Of a stretch of 21,422 nt of DNA, positions 15,160 through 21,422 are shown one piece after another. The notes beneath the pieces are model-generated. The model ran no database searches and was not told the origin of the DNA. It worked only from the letters and a program-made list of their open reading frames with translations. The translations under genes were made by a program, and so were the position numbers. The DNA comes from Oscillospiraceae bacterium. GTDB lineage: Bacteria > Bacillota > Clostridia > Oscillospirales > Oscillospiraceae. Numbering within the stretch: the first letter of the stretch is position 1; every line of letters begins with the position of its first letter. The stretch covers positions 1 to 21,422 of the forward strand of contig JABLYK010000037.1 in NCBI GenBank assembly GCA_018265835.1, in the 5' to 3' direction.

Positions 15160-16047
15160 ATGCAAGTGACAGACAGAAAGAAAGACATTCTCGGCCGGGG
15201 CGCCCTCGTGCTTACGACGCTCATCTGGGGCACCTCGTTTATCATCATGAAGGACACGCTCGATACTGTGCCGACGCTCTGGCTGCTGGCGTTCCGGTTT
15301 ACCGGTGCAGCGGTGCTCATGGCGCTGTTCGGCGCCCGGCAGCTCAAAACGCTCGACCTCGGCTACCTGAAGGGCGGCGTCGTGATGGGCGTGTGCCTGT
15401 GCGTAGCGTATATCGTGCAGACCTACGGTCTCGTCTATACCACGCCGGGGAAGAATGCGTTTTTGACGGCGACCTACTGTGTGCTGGTGCCGTTTCTCTG
15501 GTGGTTTTTCAACAAGAAAAAACCGGATCGCTACAATCTTTCCGCCGCGCTGATCTGCTTGGTCGGCATGGGGCTCGTGTCGCTGCAGGACGATCTGAGC
15601 GTTGGCATCGGCGACGCGCTGACGTGCTGCTGCGGGTTGTTCTATGCGCTGCACATCATCGCCACCGCCAAGGCCGCCGAGGGGCGCAGTCCGGTGCTGC
15701 TGTCCATGATCCAGTTTGCCACGGCTGCTGTGCTCTGCTGGATTGCCGCGCCGCTGTCCGGCCCGATGCCGAAGAGCATCCCTGCGGAATCGTGGTACAG
15801 CATTGCATATCTGTGCTTCATGTGTACCGGTGTGTGCTTCCTGCTGCAAACGATCGGGCAGAAATATACGCCGCCCTCCGCGGTGGCAGTGATTCTGACG
15901 CTGGAATCCGTGTTCGGAACGCTGCTGTCGATCCTGTTCTATCACGAACGGCTCACGCTGCGTGTGGCCGCCGGCTTTGTGCTGATTTTTGTGGCAGTGC
16001 TGATCTCGGAGACGAAGCTGAGCTTTTTGAGGCGAAGAGAGACGTGA
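15160..16047 (+). CDS. EamA/DMT-superfamily transporter
   Basis: 295 residues with ten predicted membrane helices in two EamA repeats (about 12-142 and 150-285), the drug/metabolite transporter fold. The first helix has TTLIWGTSFIIMK and the fourth region has the TTPGKNAFLTATY element of the RhaT/YdcZ-like bacterial branch. The second repeat has SAVAVILTLESVFGTLLSI. Members export amino acids, metabolites or drugs; the substrate is not deducible. The ATG starts 3 bp after the pcrA stop with only a weak purine-rich site in the end of pcrA, so it is probably expressed by coupling from the pcrA transcript. A functional link with PcrA is not implied. Confidence 0.9.
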   Translation: MQVTDRKKDILGRGALVLTTLIWGTSFIIMKDTLDTVPTLWLLAFRFTGAAVLMALFGARQLKTLDLGYLKGGVVMGVCLCVAYIVQTYGLVYTTPGKNAFLTATYCVLVPFLWWFFNKKKPDRYNLSAALICLVGMGLVSLQDDLSVGIGDALTCCCGLFYALHIIATAKAAEGRSPVLLSMIQFATAAVLCWIAAPLSGPMPKSIPAESWYSIAYLCFMCTGVCFLLQTIGQKYTPPSAVAVILTLESVFGTLLSILFYHERLTLRVAAGFVLIFVAVLISETKLSFLRRRET

Positions 16048-16052
16048 ACCCC

Positions 16053-16087
16053 AAAGGAGCGATATCCTGATCGGATATCGCTCCTTT
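16053..16087. terminator. Bidirectional terminator between the EamA and anti-sigma genes
   Basis: A perfect 15-bp stem (16053-16067 with 16073-16087, TGATC loop) flanked by AAA and TTT sits between convergent genes and ends 3 bases before the anti-sigma stop codon. Confidence 0.85.
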
Positions 16088-16089
16088 CG

Positions 16090-16881
16090 TCAGCCGTTCG
16101 AATCATATACATACTTGCCAAGCTCCGGATCAAAATAGCACCCTTCATAGTGCTGCCAGAGCAATTCGCTCCACATCGCCAACGCGTCAATTGGGTCAGA
16201 CGGCGGAATGCTGAAGCCGCCAAGTGCTTGCACGCCGTCATCGCTGACACAGAGCGTGATTTTGTGCGTTTTTTCTCCGATGACTACGGAGAAAAAAATC
16301 TCATGCCACTCTGGCTGCCGGTCTGTCGCCAGATACTGATACGCGCGGATCCCGCCGGCGCTGATCAGATCGGCGGCAGATTCACAAAATTGCGCGCGCC
16401 CGTCCGTCTCCATATTGGCCAGCGTTTCTTCGTCGAACGATCGCGAGAGCCAGTCTGCTCTGAGGGATTCGAGGTCAATATACGCATATGCGCCTTCGTA
16501 ATTTCCCTGCTGCAAGCAGTTGAGAAAGCGATCAGCGATCCAGAGCTCACGGAGATTGGTAAAGCAGACACCGTGTCCCCAAGCCTGATTCCAGCCAAGG
16601 AAGCACACGGGGATCAGTGCGATCACGATTAGAATGGAGGCAATCCAGCGCCGGCGGATTTTTTTCAGCCCCTTTTTCAGAGTCGGAGCCGTTTTTTCCT
16701 CCGGCTGTGCTGGTGTGGTGGCCACATGGGGCAGTGGGGTGCTGATTTCATGTAGAACGACCCGGCAATCTGTGCAAATCTCCAAATGCTGTTCCACCGC
16801 TTGACGGCTCACATCGCTGCAGCAGTCGTCTACATAGAGCGGCAGCAAGTCTTGAATTATGCTGCATTGGATATGTTTCAT
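16090..16881 (-). CDS. Membrane-anchored anti-sigma factor with zinc-finger (zf-HC2) domain
   Basis: 263 residues. The N-terminal cytoplasmic zf-HC2/ZAS-type domain carries the H-x3-C-x2-C motif (His32, Cys36, Cys39) after a QDLLPLYVDD segment typical of the family. One membrane helix lies at about 79-97, followed by some 165 extracytoplasmic residues that I cannot assign to a named domain. It should hold the co-encoded ECF sigma factor inactive until an envelope signal arrives. The ATG at 16881 overlaps the sigma-factor stop by 4 bp (ATGA), with GGAGG 7 bases upstream. An ATG 15 codons earlier lies inside the sigma gene and is not conserved-looking. Confidence 0.87.
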   Translation of the reverse strand: MKHIQCSIIQDLLPLYVDDCCSDVSRQAVEQHLEICTDCRVVLHEISTPLPHVATTPAQPEEKTAPTLKKGLKKIRRRWIASILIVIALIPVCFLGWNQAWGHGVCFTNLRELWIADRFLNCLQQGNYEGAYAYIDLESLRADWLSRSFDEETLANMETDGRAQFCESAADLISAGGIRAYQYLATDRQPEWHEIFFSVVIGEKTHKITLCVSDDGVQALGGFSIPPSDPIDALAMWSELLWQHYEGCYFDPELGKYVYDSNG

Positions 16882-17369
16882 TTCAATCCCTCCAATTTCT
16901 GCGCCAGCATGCGCTTGGCCCGACAAAAGGTTACCTTACCCCAGCTTTCCGATTTTCCCTTTTGCGCGGCAATTTCCCGCAGCGGAATCTCGCCGTAGAC
17001 ATGCAGAATGACCACGTCGCGGTAGATTTCTGGCAGTTCCAGAACAGCGGATCGAAGTGCGCTCTGCCGCTCTCGTTCCAGAGTGACAGCCTCCGGATCG
17101 GGAGCTGTGCTTGGCATCTGCTGCAGCGCGTCTTCCGCCGAGACAAGGCGCTTCTGCTTTCGGCATGCATCCAGCCATGCGTTTTTTCCAATGGCGCATA
17201 GCCATGCAAACATGCTTCTGCAGTTCCGGTAAGCGCCGATATGGAGCAATGCGCGATAGAATACCTCCTGCGTCAGACTATCCGCTTGCTGCTCGCTTCC
17301 GGAAAGGGAAAGCAGATACCGGTGAACTCTGGCGTAGTATGACTGATAGATTTCCGCAAAGTCATCCAT
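16878..17369 (-). CDS. ECF-type RNA polymerase sigma factor
   Basis: 163 residues. Region 2 at about 6-75 (FAEIYQSYYARVHRYLLSLS, then DSLTQEVFYRALLHI, then FAWLCAIGKNAWLDACRK) binds the -10 element and core polymerase. Region 4 at about 100-158 (LPEIYRDVVILHVYGEIPLR, then EIAAQKGKSESWGKVTFCRA) recognises the -35. The start at 17369 was chosen because AAAGGAGG lies 9 bases upstream; an in-frame ATG nine codons earlier would engulf that site. It is the first gene of a coupled pair with its anti-sigma factor. A promoter unlike the sigma-A consensus precedes it, fitting autoregulation. Confidence 0.92.
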   Translation of the reverse strand: MDDFAEIYQSYYARVHRYLLSLSGSEQQADSLTQEVFYRALLHIGAYRNCRSMFAWLCAIGKNAWLDACRKQKRLVSAEDALQQMPSTAPDPEAVTLERERQSALRSAVLELPEIYRDVVILHVYGEIPLREIAAQKGKSESWGKVTFCRAKRMLAQKLEGLK

Positions 17370-17404
17370 CTGGAATTGCCTCCTTTCCAGTCGCATCTAT
17401 CATT

Positions 17405-17432
17405 AAAACGTAAGGGAAGAACATAAGGTTAC
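17405..17432 (-). promoter_or_regulatory. Probable autoregulated ECF promoter of the sigma/anti-sigma pair
   Basis: On the minus strand, GTAACC (17432-17427), a 16-bp spacer and CGTTTT (17410-17405). The AACC-type -35 with a CGT-type -10 is the ECF pattern. No sigma-A promoter is visible in the same gap. Confidence 0.6.
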
Positions 17433-17439
17433 AGAAAAT

Positions 17440-17473
17440 TTGGAAAAGCGACACGACCTTGGCCGTGCCGCTT
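17440..17473 (-). terminator. Intrinsic terminator of the HAD phosphatase gene
   Basis: On the minus strand a 12-13 bp stem with two G-U pairs (17473-17461 with 17458-17446) is followed by TTCC and then a T-rich tract, 21 bases after the HAD stop codon. Confidence 0.7.
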
Positions 17474-17494
17474 ATTGGAATCGAATATCTTGGT

Positions 17495-18136
17495 TTACAG
17501 CAGATTCAGAAGCGCGTCGCAGCAATCGACAATGTGTTTGGCGCCGTGGGAGAGCAGAACGTCACGGTCACGGAAGCCCCATGCGACGGAGATGCAGGGG
17601 ATGCCTGCGTTGCGTGCGGTTTCGATATCCACATCGGAGTCGCCGACATAAACGGTGCTGCCGGCATCGGCGCCGAGCTGCCGCATGGCGGCAAAGAGCG
17701 TGTCGGGCGCGGGCTTGCGACGCACGCCCGCCCGCTCGCCGACGGCAACCGTCACGCAGTCCGGGAAAAAATCGAAATGCAGCGCTTTTACGGCGTCATC
17801 CGGCTTGTTCGAGACGATGCCGAGCTGATAACCGCGCGCGGCCAGCGTTTTCAGCAGTTCGGTCACGCCCGGATATGGCGCGGTGCGCACACGGCAGTTC
17901 GCCGCATAGTCCGCCTTGTAATCGGCGAGCATGGCGCCGAACGCCTCCGGCTTTGCGCCGCCGGACGCCAGTTCCATCAGGCGCTGTGCGCCGTTGCCGA
18001 CAAAATCCCGCACCTCCGTGCGTGAACGGCAGGGGAGACCATAGCGCGTCAGCGTGCGGTTCACGGCGTCGGTCATGTCGTCCAGAGTGTCCAGCAGCGT
18101 GCCGTCCAGATCAAAGAGAATGGTTTTGTATTTCAT
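17495..18136 (-). CDS. HAD-superfamily hydrolase, phosphoglycolate phosphatase-like
   Basis: 213 residues, length and layout of the Gph/PpaX group with a small helical C1 cap. Motif I FDLDGTLLD holds the nucleophile Asp9 and acid/base Asp11. Motif II is SNK (109-111), motif III is Lys141 in the KPAPD element, and motif IV is GDSDVD (165-170), which binds Mg2+. Family members dephosphorylate 2-phosphoglycolate, pyrophosphate or sugar phosphates; the precise substrate is uncertain. AGGAG precedes the ATG at 8-9 bases. It is a single-gene unit with its own promoter, divergent from the tRNA-Ser gene. Confidence 0.9.
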   Translation of the reverse strand: MKYKTILFDLDGTLLDTLDDMTDAVNRTLTRYGLPCRSRTEVRDFVGNGAQRLMELASGGAKPEAFGAMLADYKADYAANCRVRTAPYPGVTELLKTLAARGYQLGIVSNKPDDAVKALHFDFFPDCVTVAVGERAGVRRKPAPDTLFAAMRQLGADAGSTVYVGDSDVDIETARNAGIPCISVAWGFRDRDVLLSHGAKHIVDCCDALLNLL

Positions 18137-18168
18137 AGGGGAAACGCTCCTTTTTCGGTCTGCTTTTC

Positions 18169-18197
18169 GTTATAACCTGTTTTTCCGCTGCTGTCAA
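18169..18197 (-). promoter_or_regulatory. Sigma-A-like promoter of the HAD gene
   Basis: On the minus strand, TTGACA (18197-18192), a 17-bp spacer and TATAAC (18174-18169), a near-consensus promoter. Confidence 0.82.
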
Positions 18198-18212
18198 TGT
18201 GAAAAACAACGG

Positions 18213-18241
18213 TTGACATCTGCGCCGGTATGTGCTAATAT
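18213..18241 (+). promoter_or_regulatory. Strong promoter of the tRNA-Ser genes
   Basis: TTGACA (18213-18218), a 17-bp spacer and TAATAT (18236-18241), 27 bases before the first tRNA. Confidence 0.88.
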
Positions 18242-18268
18242 ACCTAGGCGACAAAGTGGATTCGGCTT

Positions 18269-18360
18269 GGAGAAGTACCCAAGAGGCCGAAGGGGCTCCC
18301 CTGCTAAGGGAGTAGGCTGTGATAAGCGGCGCGAGGGTTCAAATCCCTCCTTCTCCGCCA
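18269..18360 (+). tRNA. tRNA-Ser(GCT), CCA encoded
   Basis: Acceptor stem GGAGAAG (18269-18275) pairs perfectly with CTTCTCC (18350-18356); discriminator G is followed by encoded CCA. The anticodon loop CTGCTAA (18301-18307) gives anticodon GCT, reading AGC/AGU. The long variable arm and the GGTTCAAATCC T-loop fit a class II serine tRNA. Confidence 0.95.
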
Positions 18361-18361
18361 A

Positions 18362-18392
18362 AAACAAGACGCCGATCATCGGCGTCTTGTTT
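18362..18392 (+). terminator. Hairpin after tRNA-Ser(GCT)
   Basis: A near-perfect palindrome centred on 18377 (AAACAAGACGCCGAT, C, and its complement) ends in TTTCTCT. It may terminate transcription or mark processing between the two tRNAs, since no separate promoter is obvious for the second. Confidence 0.7.
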
Positions 18393-18408
18393 CTCTATCT
18401 GCATATGT

Positions 18409-18497
18409 GGAGAGTTACCGAAGCGGTCATAACGGGGCGGTCTTGAAAACCGTTAGGCGGCAACGCCACAGGGGTTCGAATCCCTTACGCTCCGCCA
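18409..18497 (+). tRNA. tRNA-Ser(TGA), CCA encoded, with an acceptor-stem mismatch
   Basis: Anticodon loop CTTGAAA (18442-18448) gives anticodon TGA, reading UCN codons. The long variable arm (GGCGGCAACGCC), the AGGGG/CCCTT T stem with TTCGAAT loop and terminal GCCA are all present. In the acceptor stem, A18413 faces G18489, a non-Watson-Crick pair at position 5-68; the other six pairs are intact. Confidence 0.94.
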
Positions 18498-18571
18498 CGT
18501 CAGAACAAGCTCGCACCGTTCCGTTTCCGCCTAACGGCGAAAGCTGCACTGTGCTCCCTTGTTCTTCCTTT

Positions 18572-18607
18572 CAAACTCGAAGCGCATAGGCTTCGAGTTT
18601 GTTTTTT
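18572..18607 (+). terminator. Intrinsic terminator after tRNA-Ser(TGA)
   Basis: A perfect 12-bp stem (18572-18583 with 18590-18601, 6-base loop) is followed by T6 at 18602-18607. Confidence 0.93.
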
Positions 18608-18881
18608 ACCGCATCTTTCGTGTAAAGCATACACACGCCAAAACAACACCTTAAGGTCATCAGCCGCCGCAGGCGGCGTCAGATCGACCGATAGTGTTGT
18701 TTTTCTTTTCCAAATCACGACCACTCCGTTGGGGCGTGATTTAGCCTTAAGGCATCTTCAAACGTGGACATTTGAAACGCTGATTGCAGGGGCTTTCGCG
18801 GCTGAACGGCAATCAGCGTTTTTCGCTTTGAGCAGGATACACCGCGGAGGGCTTGACAACATAAGATGAATTACGCGGTGT
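18608..18881. repeat. Array of palindromes in non-coding DNA
   Basis: Five hairpin-forming units follow one another with no credible gene: CGTGT/ACACG at 18619-18637; AAAACAACAC/GTGTTGTTTT at 18640-18703, enclosing GCCGCC-GCA-GGCGGC; AAATCACG/CGTGATTT at 18712-18742; AAACGCTGATTGC/GCAATCAGCGTTT at 18775-18821, with a T run; and ACACCGCG/CGCGGTGT at 18839-18881. CCTTAAGG occurs twice (18649-18656 and 18745-18752). The second and fourth units look like plus-strand terminators. This suggests a leftover end or leader of a mobile element beside the tRNA genes; the identity is unknown. Confidence 0.6.
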
Positions 18882-19007
18882 CCGCACGGTGCCGGATGCT
18901 GCGGAGTAAATCATTAGGGAAAATTTAAGTGTTGAACTATCTGATTATCCGAACACCGGTCAGGTTCGGGTTTATGACATTGAGGCAATTTCGCTCCCGA
19001 TTGTCTA
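18882..19007. other. Non-coding gap, nothing recognised
   Basis: Lower G+C sequence between the palindrome array and the inverted-repeat segment. A 120-codon minus-strand open frame crosses it (18914-19276), but it has no ribosome site and runs through both repeat arms. Confidence 0.4.
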
Positions 19008-19272
19008 TAGCATCGCTTGACAATGGCATACATGCCTGACGGCGTGTCTTTCCGGCGCTTTTCGGCCTTTTCGCTTTGATGGGCGTCAGCCCATCTGCAT
19101 CTCAAAAACCAAAAATCGCTCATAAATCCATTGCCGTCAGGTGCTCGCAGTTTTGCCGGAGCAGAAAAGCGTTCAGGCAAAGAAAAGCCCGCAGAGAATA
19201 CTTGCTGTATTGACGCGGCATGGACGTTTTTCTGCCCGTCAAAACCGTGCATGCCCTTGTCAAGCGATGCTA
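19008..19272. repeat. 265-bp segment bounded by 16-bp perfect inverted repeats
   Basis: TAGCATCGCTTGACAA (19008-19023) is matched by its exact complement at 19257-19272, with imperfect extension inward (GGCAT then CA conserved). Nested inside are GCCTGACGGC at 19033-19042 against TTGCCGTCAGG near 19131-19141, and the hairpin GATGGGC-GTCA-GCCCATC at 19078-19095. No transposase is encoded, so it resembles a small non-autonomous element or a large structured non-coding locus. It directly abuts the 5' end of the multicopper oxidase remnant. Confidence 0.6.
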
Positions 19273-19276
19273 ACAA

Positions 19277-19651
19277 ATTCGGAGATCACGATCTCAACGG
19301 ACTGTTGTATGTGCTCAAACAGGACTCAGAGAGGATTCAGGAGAAGGCGCTGGAGCTGTTTGCGCTGCCGATACCGCAGCCCTATGCGGAAGTACGGACT
19401 TTGGTGATCCGGGCCAATGTCGGCGATACGGTGCAAATCAATTTTGAAAACAAGCTCGACCGCCGCGCATCCCTCCATGTGCAGGGCCTTCCTTGTCATG
19501 TGCTGACTGCCGATGGCACCGCTGTCGGGTTCAATCCGGATACCACGACGGCCCGCTCGATCTGTTCTCCGACATGGCAGACACCAGGAGTGGCGAAGTG
19601 GGAACCAATGTACACGGTCTGTTTGGCGCAATCATTGTAGAGGCGGCGTGA
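19277..19651 (+). pseudogene. Multicopper oxidase remnant, truncated and frameshifted
   Basis: From 19277 the frame encodes FGDHDLNGLLYVL, then LVIRANVGDTVQINFENKLD, RRASLHVQGL and VGFNPDTTTA, the first cupredoxin domain of a bacterial multicopper oxidase. After about 19557 this frame becomes meaningless, but a second frame resumes the same protein with LFSDMADTRSGE, then GTNVHGLFGAIIVEA and a TGA at 19649-19651. A deletion with frameshift removed the stretch between, which normally includes copper-ligand residues. The first roughly 50 codons and all later domains are missing. The gene cannot make an active oxidase. Its beginning coincides with the right arm of the inverted-repeat segment. 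Confidence 0.8.
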
Positions 19652-19691
19652 AGCTGGGACTTTTGTGTCAGGGCTGCGCATTCGGATCACA

Positions 19692-21095
19692 TTACGACTG
19701 CGTTTGCACGCACGCTGTTTCCCGGCTTTGCATGGCAGAATATTTTCGAGCTGGACGGTAGCAGAGCACTGCAATCAACATCAGCAAAGCCGTTACGGCG
19801 AGACTGATGGGGAATACCGCCATAATGGTCCGGAAATCCGGACTTTTGGGGAATACCAGGTAAATCCAACTCAGGCGCACGCCGCATACGCCCAGCATCG
19901 TCAGAATGGCGGGCGACAGGGAAATACCAAAGCCGCGCAAATAGCCCGATAAGACCTCATAGCACAGACTGAAAATGTGCGCCGTCATCAGCGTCACCAG
20001 CCGGATATAGCCGACCTCAATCACCTGTGGATCGTTGTTGAAAACGGAGAGCAGCGGCTTGCCGAAGAACAGGATCAGCGCAATCGCTGCGGTCAGCGCC
20101 GCCATACCTTCTGCGAGACAGAGCAGCAGCGTTTTCTTGCATCGCCTGATTTCTCCCGCACCGAAATTTTGCCCCACAAAGGTTGTGCATGCCTGACTGA
20201 ACGAGTTGAGAATATCATAGGTGATGATTTCAAGATTGAACGCTGCCCCGGACGCAGCCATGACGATGGTCCCCAGACTGTTGATGGCGGACTGGATGAT
20301 GATATTCGCAATCGAGAACACCGCGCTCTGGATGCCGGCAGGCAGCCCGATGCGCAGGATGCGCTTCAAGCTGTCCGTGTCAATGCGCAGTTCCTTCGGC
20401 TCTACATGGATCGCCTTCTCCGTGCGGCGGAGGCAGCGGTACAGAATCGCGGCGCTGACAGCGTTGGAAAGGACGGTGGCGACTGCCACGCCGTCCACGG
20501 TCATATGCAGAACCATCACAAAGAACAGGTTCAGCAGCACATTGAGAACGCCGGAGGACGCCAGCGCGATCAGCGGAATCTTCGTTTCTCCGACACTGCG
20601 GAAAATTGCCGCCTCGAAATTATACAGGAGGATGACGGGAAGCCCAGCGAAGTAAATTCTCAGGTACAGCAGCGCCAGCGGGAATACATCTTCCGGAGTG
20701 TGGAGCTGTTTCAGCAGCGGCGCGGCGATCAATTCGCCGAGAATGGCGGCAAACACGCCGCCCAGCAGCGCCATGACAATGGCGGTGTGGGTGGCTTTGC
20801 TTACGGCCTTGTCGCTGGCTTGCCCGATAGCATGGGCAATCGCTACATTTGCGCCCAGCGAAATGCCGATGAACAAATTGAGAATCAGACCGATGATCGC
20901 GCTGTTCGTGCTGACTGCGGCTACCGATACGGTGCGCAGGGCGCCGGTGAAATTGCCGACCACTGCAATATCCGCAGCATTGAACAGCTGCCCCAAAATC
21001 GCGGTTGCAGCCACCGGCAGAGCAAACTGCGGGATCTTATTCCAGATCGACCCGTGCAGCATATCAAGCTGTCTCCTTTTCGCCACAGTTTCCAA
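19692..21095 (-). CDS. MATE-family efflux transporter
   Basis: 467 residues with about twelve predicted membrane helices in two six-helix lobes, a cation-coupled exporter of drugs or metabolites. Typical elements are FALPVAATAILGQLFNAADI in helix 1, the GISLGANVAIAHAIGQ loop, and the second-lobe equivalents LRIGLPAGIQSAVFSIANII and CTTFVGQNFGAGE. I chose TTG at 21095 because the RQLDMLHGS segment just after it is usual at MATE N termini and AAGGGAG lies 9 bases upstream. An ATG at 21062 (456 residues) also has an AGGAG upstream but drops that segment. Farther upstream the frame runs into the promoter and tRNA-Gln, so it is not coding. The substrate is unknown. The 3' end lies 40 bp from the convergent oxidase remnant, and no clear terminator is visible there. 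Confidence 0.92.
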   Translation of the reverse strand: METVAKRRQLDMLHGSIWNKIPQFALPVAATAILGQLFNAADIAVVGNFTGALRTVSVAAVSTNSAIIGLILNLFIGISLGANVAIAHAIGQASDKAVSKATHTAIVMALLGGVFAAILGELIAAPLLKQLHTPEDVFPLALLYLRIYFAGLPVILLYNFEAAIFRSVGETKIPLIALASSGVLNVLLNLFFVMVLHMTVDGVAVATVLSNAVSAAILYRCLRRTEKAIHVEPKELRIDTDSLKRILRIGLPAGIQSAVFSIANIIIQSAINSLGTIVMAASGAAFNLEIITYDILNSFSQACTTFVGQNFGAGEIRRCKKTLLLCLAEGMAALTAAIALILFFGKPLLSVFNNDPQVIEVGYIRLVTLMTAHIFSLCYEVLSGYLRGFGISLSPAILTMLGVCGVRLSWIYLVFPKSPDFRTIMAVFPISLAVTALLMLIAVLCYRPARKYSAMQSRETACVQTQS

Positions 21096-21132
21096 CGCGT
21101 GCCGCTCCCTTCTGAACAATTTTGCGCCGCAC

Positions 21133-21161
21133 AGTATAGCACTGCGCGGCGGATTTTGCAA
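21133..21161 (-). promoter_or_regulatory. Sigma-A-like promoter of the MATE gene
   Basis: On the minus strand, TTGCAA (21161-21156), a 17-bp spacer and TATACT (21138-21133), about 38 bases before the TTG start. Confidence 0.75.
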
Positions 21162-21217
21162 GACCGGCATGAAAGGATTTTTCGAAATTTGAAAGCATGA
21201 AAAATGAAAATTTCCTC

Positions 21218-21245
21218 TTGACAAACGGAAAAAGTCTTGTATAAT
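21218..21245 (+). promoter_or_regulatory. Consensus promoter of tRNA-Gln
   Basis: TTGACA (21218-21223), a 16-bp spacer and TATAAT (21240-21245), 13 bases before the tRNA. Confidence 0.9.
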
Positions 21246-21258
21246 ATCATTTGCGCGT

Positions 21259-21332
21259 AGCGGAATTGTGTAATGGTAGCACACCGGACTCTGACTCCGT
21301 TTGTGAGGGTTCGAATCCTTCTTCCGCTGCCA
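21259..21332 (+). tRNA. tRNA-Gln(CTG), CCA encoded
   Basis: Acceptor stem AGCGGAA (21259-21265) pairs with TTCCGCT (21322-21328), followed by G and encoded CCA. Anticodon loop CTCTGAC (21289-21295) gives CTG, reading CAG. The T stem GAGGG/CCTTC encloses TTCGAAT. The outermost anticodon-stem pair is C21284 against T21300, a mismatch. Confidence 0.94.
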
Positions 21333-21336
21333 AAAG

Positions 21337-21365
21337 AACGCCCATCCTTGCGGATGGGCGTTTTT
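21337..21365 (+). terminator. Intrinsic terminator of tRNA-Gln
   Basis: A perfect 11-bp stem (21337-21347 with 21352-21362, TTGC loop) ends in T5 at 21361-21365. Confidence 0.93.
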
Positions 21366-21380
21366 GCGTTGGCTCTTTAG

Positions 21381-21412
21381 AGGCAAAAAGCAACCCCCGG
21401 CTAGGCCGGGGG
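21381..21412 (-). terminator. Minus-strand terminator of a gene beyond the right edge
   Basis: CCCCCGGC-TAG-GCCGGGGG (21394-21412) is followed on the minus strand by TTGCTTTTTGCC. It implies a minus-strand transcript entering from outside the window. Confidence 0.72.
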
Positions 21413-21422
21413 CAAAAAAACT

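Noticed and set aside
18194..18379. A 61-codon minus-strand frame with EKEGFEPSRR
   Set aside because: This is the reverse complement of tRNA-Ser, a well-known source of false proteins.
18500..18724. A 74-codon minus-strand frame
   Set aside because: It crosses a strong terminator and a palindrome and has no ribosome site or recognisable family.
18608..19272. CRISPR array
   Set aside because: The repeats are inverted palindromes of different sequence, not regularly spaced direct repeats, and no cas gene is near.
18914..19276. A 120-codon minus-strand frame
   Set aside because: It spans both arms of the inverted repeat, has no ribosome site, and its first codons overlap the oxidase boundary. 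I treat it as chance or as part of an element I cannot identify.
19652..19760. Continuation of the multicopper oxidase beyond 19651
   Set aside because: After the TGA no frame resumes recognisable oxidase sequence, and the DNA soon codes for the MATE C terminus on the other strand.
21096..21386. N-terminal extension of the MATE frame
   Set aside because: It would translate the promoter and the tRNA-Gln gene in reverse. MATE homology begins just after 21095.

Overview
The window (21.4 kb, mostly about 60% G+C by eye) looks like a chromosome segment of a Gram-positive Clostridia species. A gut Oscillospiraceae/Ruminococcaceae-type organism fits best. The reasons are Firmicutes-style AGGAGG ribosome sites, T-box and yybP-ykoY leaders, CCA-encoding tRNA genes, an SLH-domain surface protein, a DUF2089 regulator, and the PcrA and MATE subtypes. 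This is inferred from gene style, not from any search.

Layout. 1-1722: the end of a T-box leader, asparagine synthase asnB and its terminator. 1769-2316: a wreck region with a truncated XRE-type helix-turn-helix gene, an unrecognised frameshifted coding remnant and an orphan terminator. 2331-3295 (minus): a secreted SLH/Ig-like surface protein whose ribosome site lies inside a leader hairpin. 3334-6485 (minus): a 974-residue ABC ATPase/permease fusion, divergent from trkA (6630-7988). 8070-10232 (minus): an AEC-family carrier and a CaCA-family cation exchanger; the exchanger is preceded by a yybP-ykoY manganese riboswitch with a clear switching terminator. 10269-11862: malQ. 11950-12675 (minus): an AT-rich two-gene unit, a DUF2089-type HTH regulator overlapping a three-helix membrane protein, with a 39-bp dyad over its promoter. 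12717-16087: pcrA followed after 3 bp by an EamA transporter. 16090-17432 (minus): an ECF sigma/anti-sigma pair with an ECF-like promoter. 17440-18197 (minus): a HAD phosphatase. 18213-18607: two tRNA-Ser genes. 18608-19272: palindrome-rich non-coding DNA ending in a 265-bp inverted-repeat-bounded segment. 19277-19651: a multicopper oxidase pseudogene. 19692-21161 (minus): a MATE exporter. 21218-21365: tRNA-Gln and its terminator. The right edge holds a minus-strand terminator for a gene outside the window.

Most of the window is housekeeping metabolism, transport and repair with unusually readable control signals. The most interesting parts are the DUF2089/membrane-protein unit with its large dyad, the manganese riboswitch that points to the substrate of the CaCA exchanger, the hairpin that hides the SLH gene's ribosome site, and the debris zones beside the HTH remnant and the tRNA-Ser genes. 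I see no CRISPR array, rRNA gene, intact transposase or integrase.
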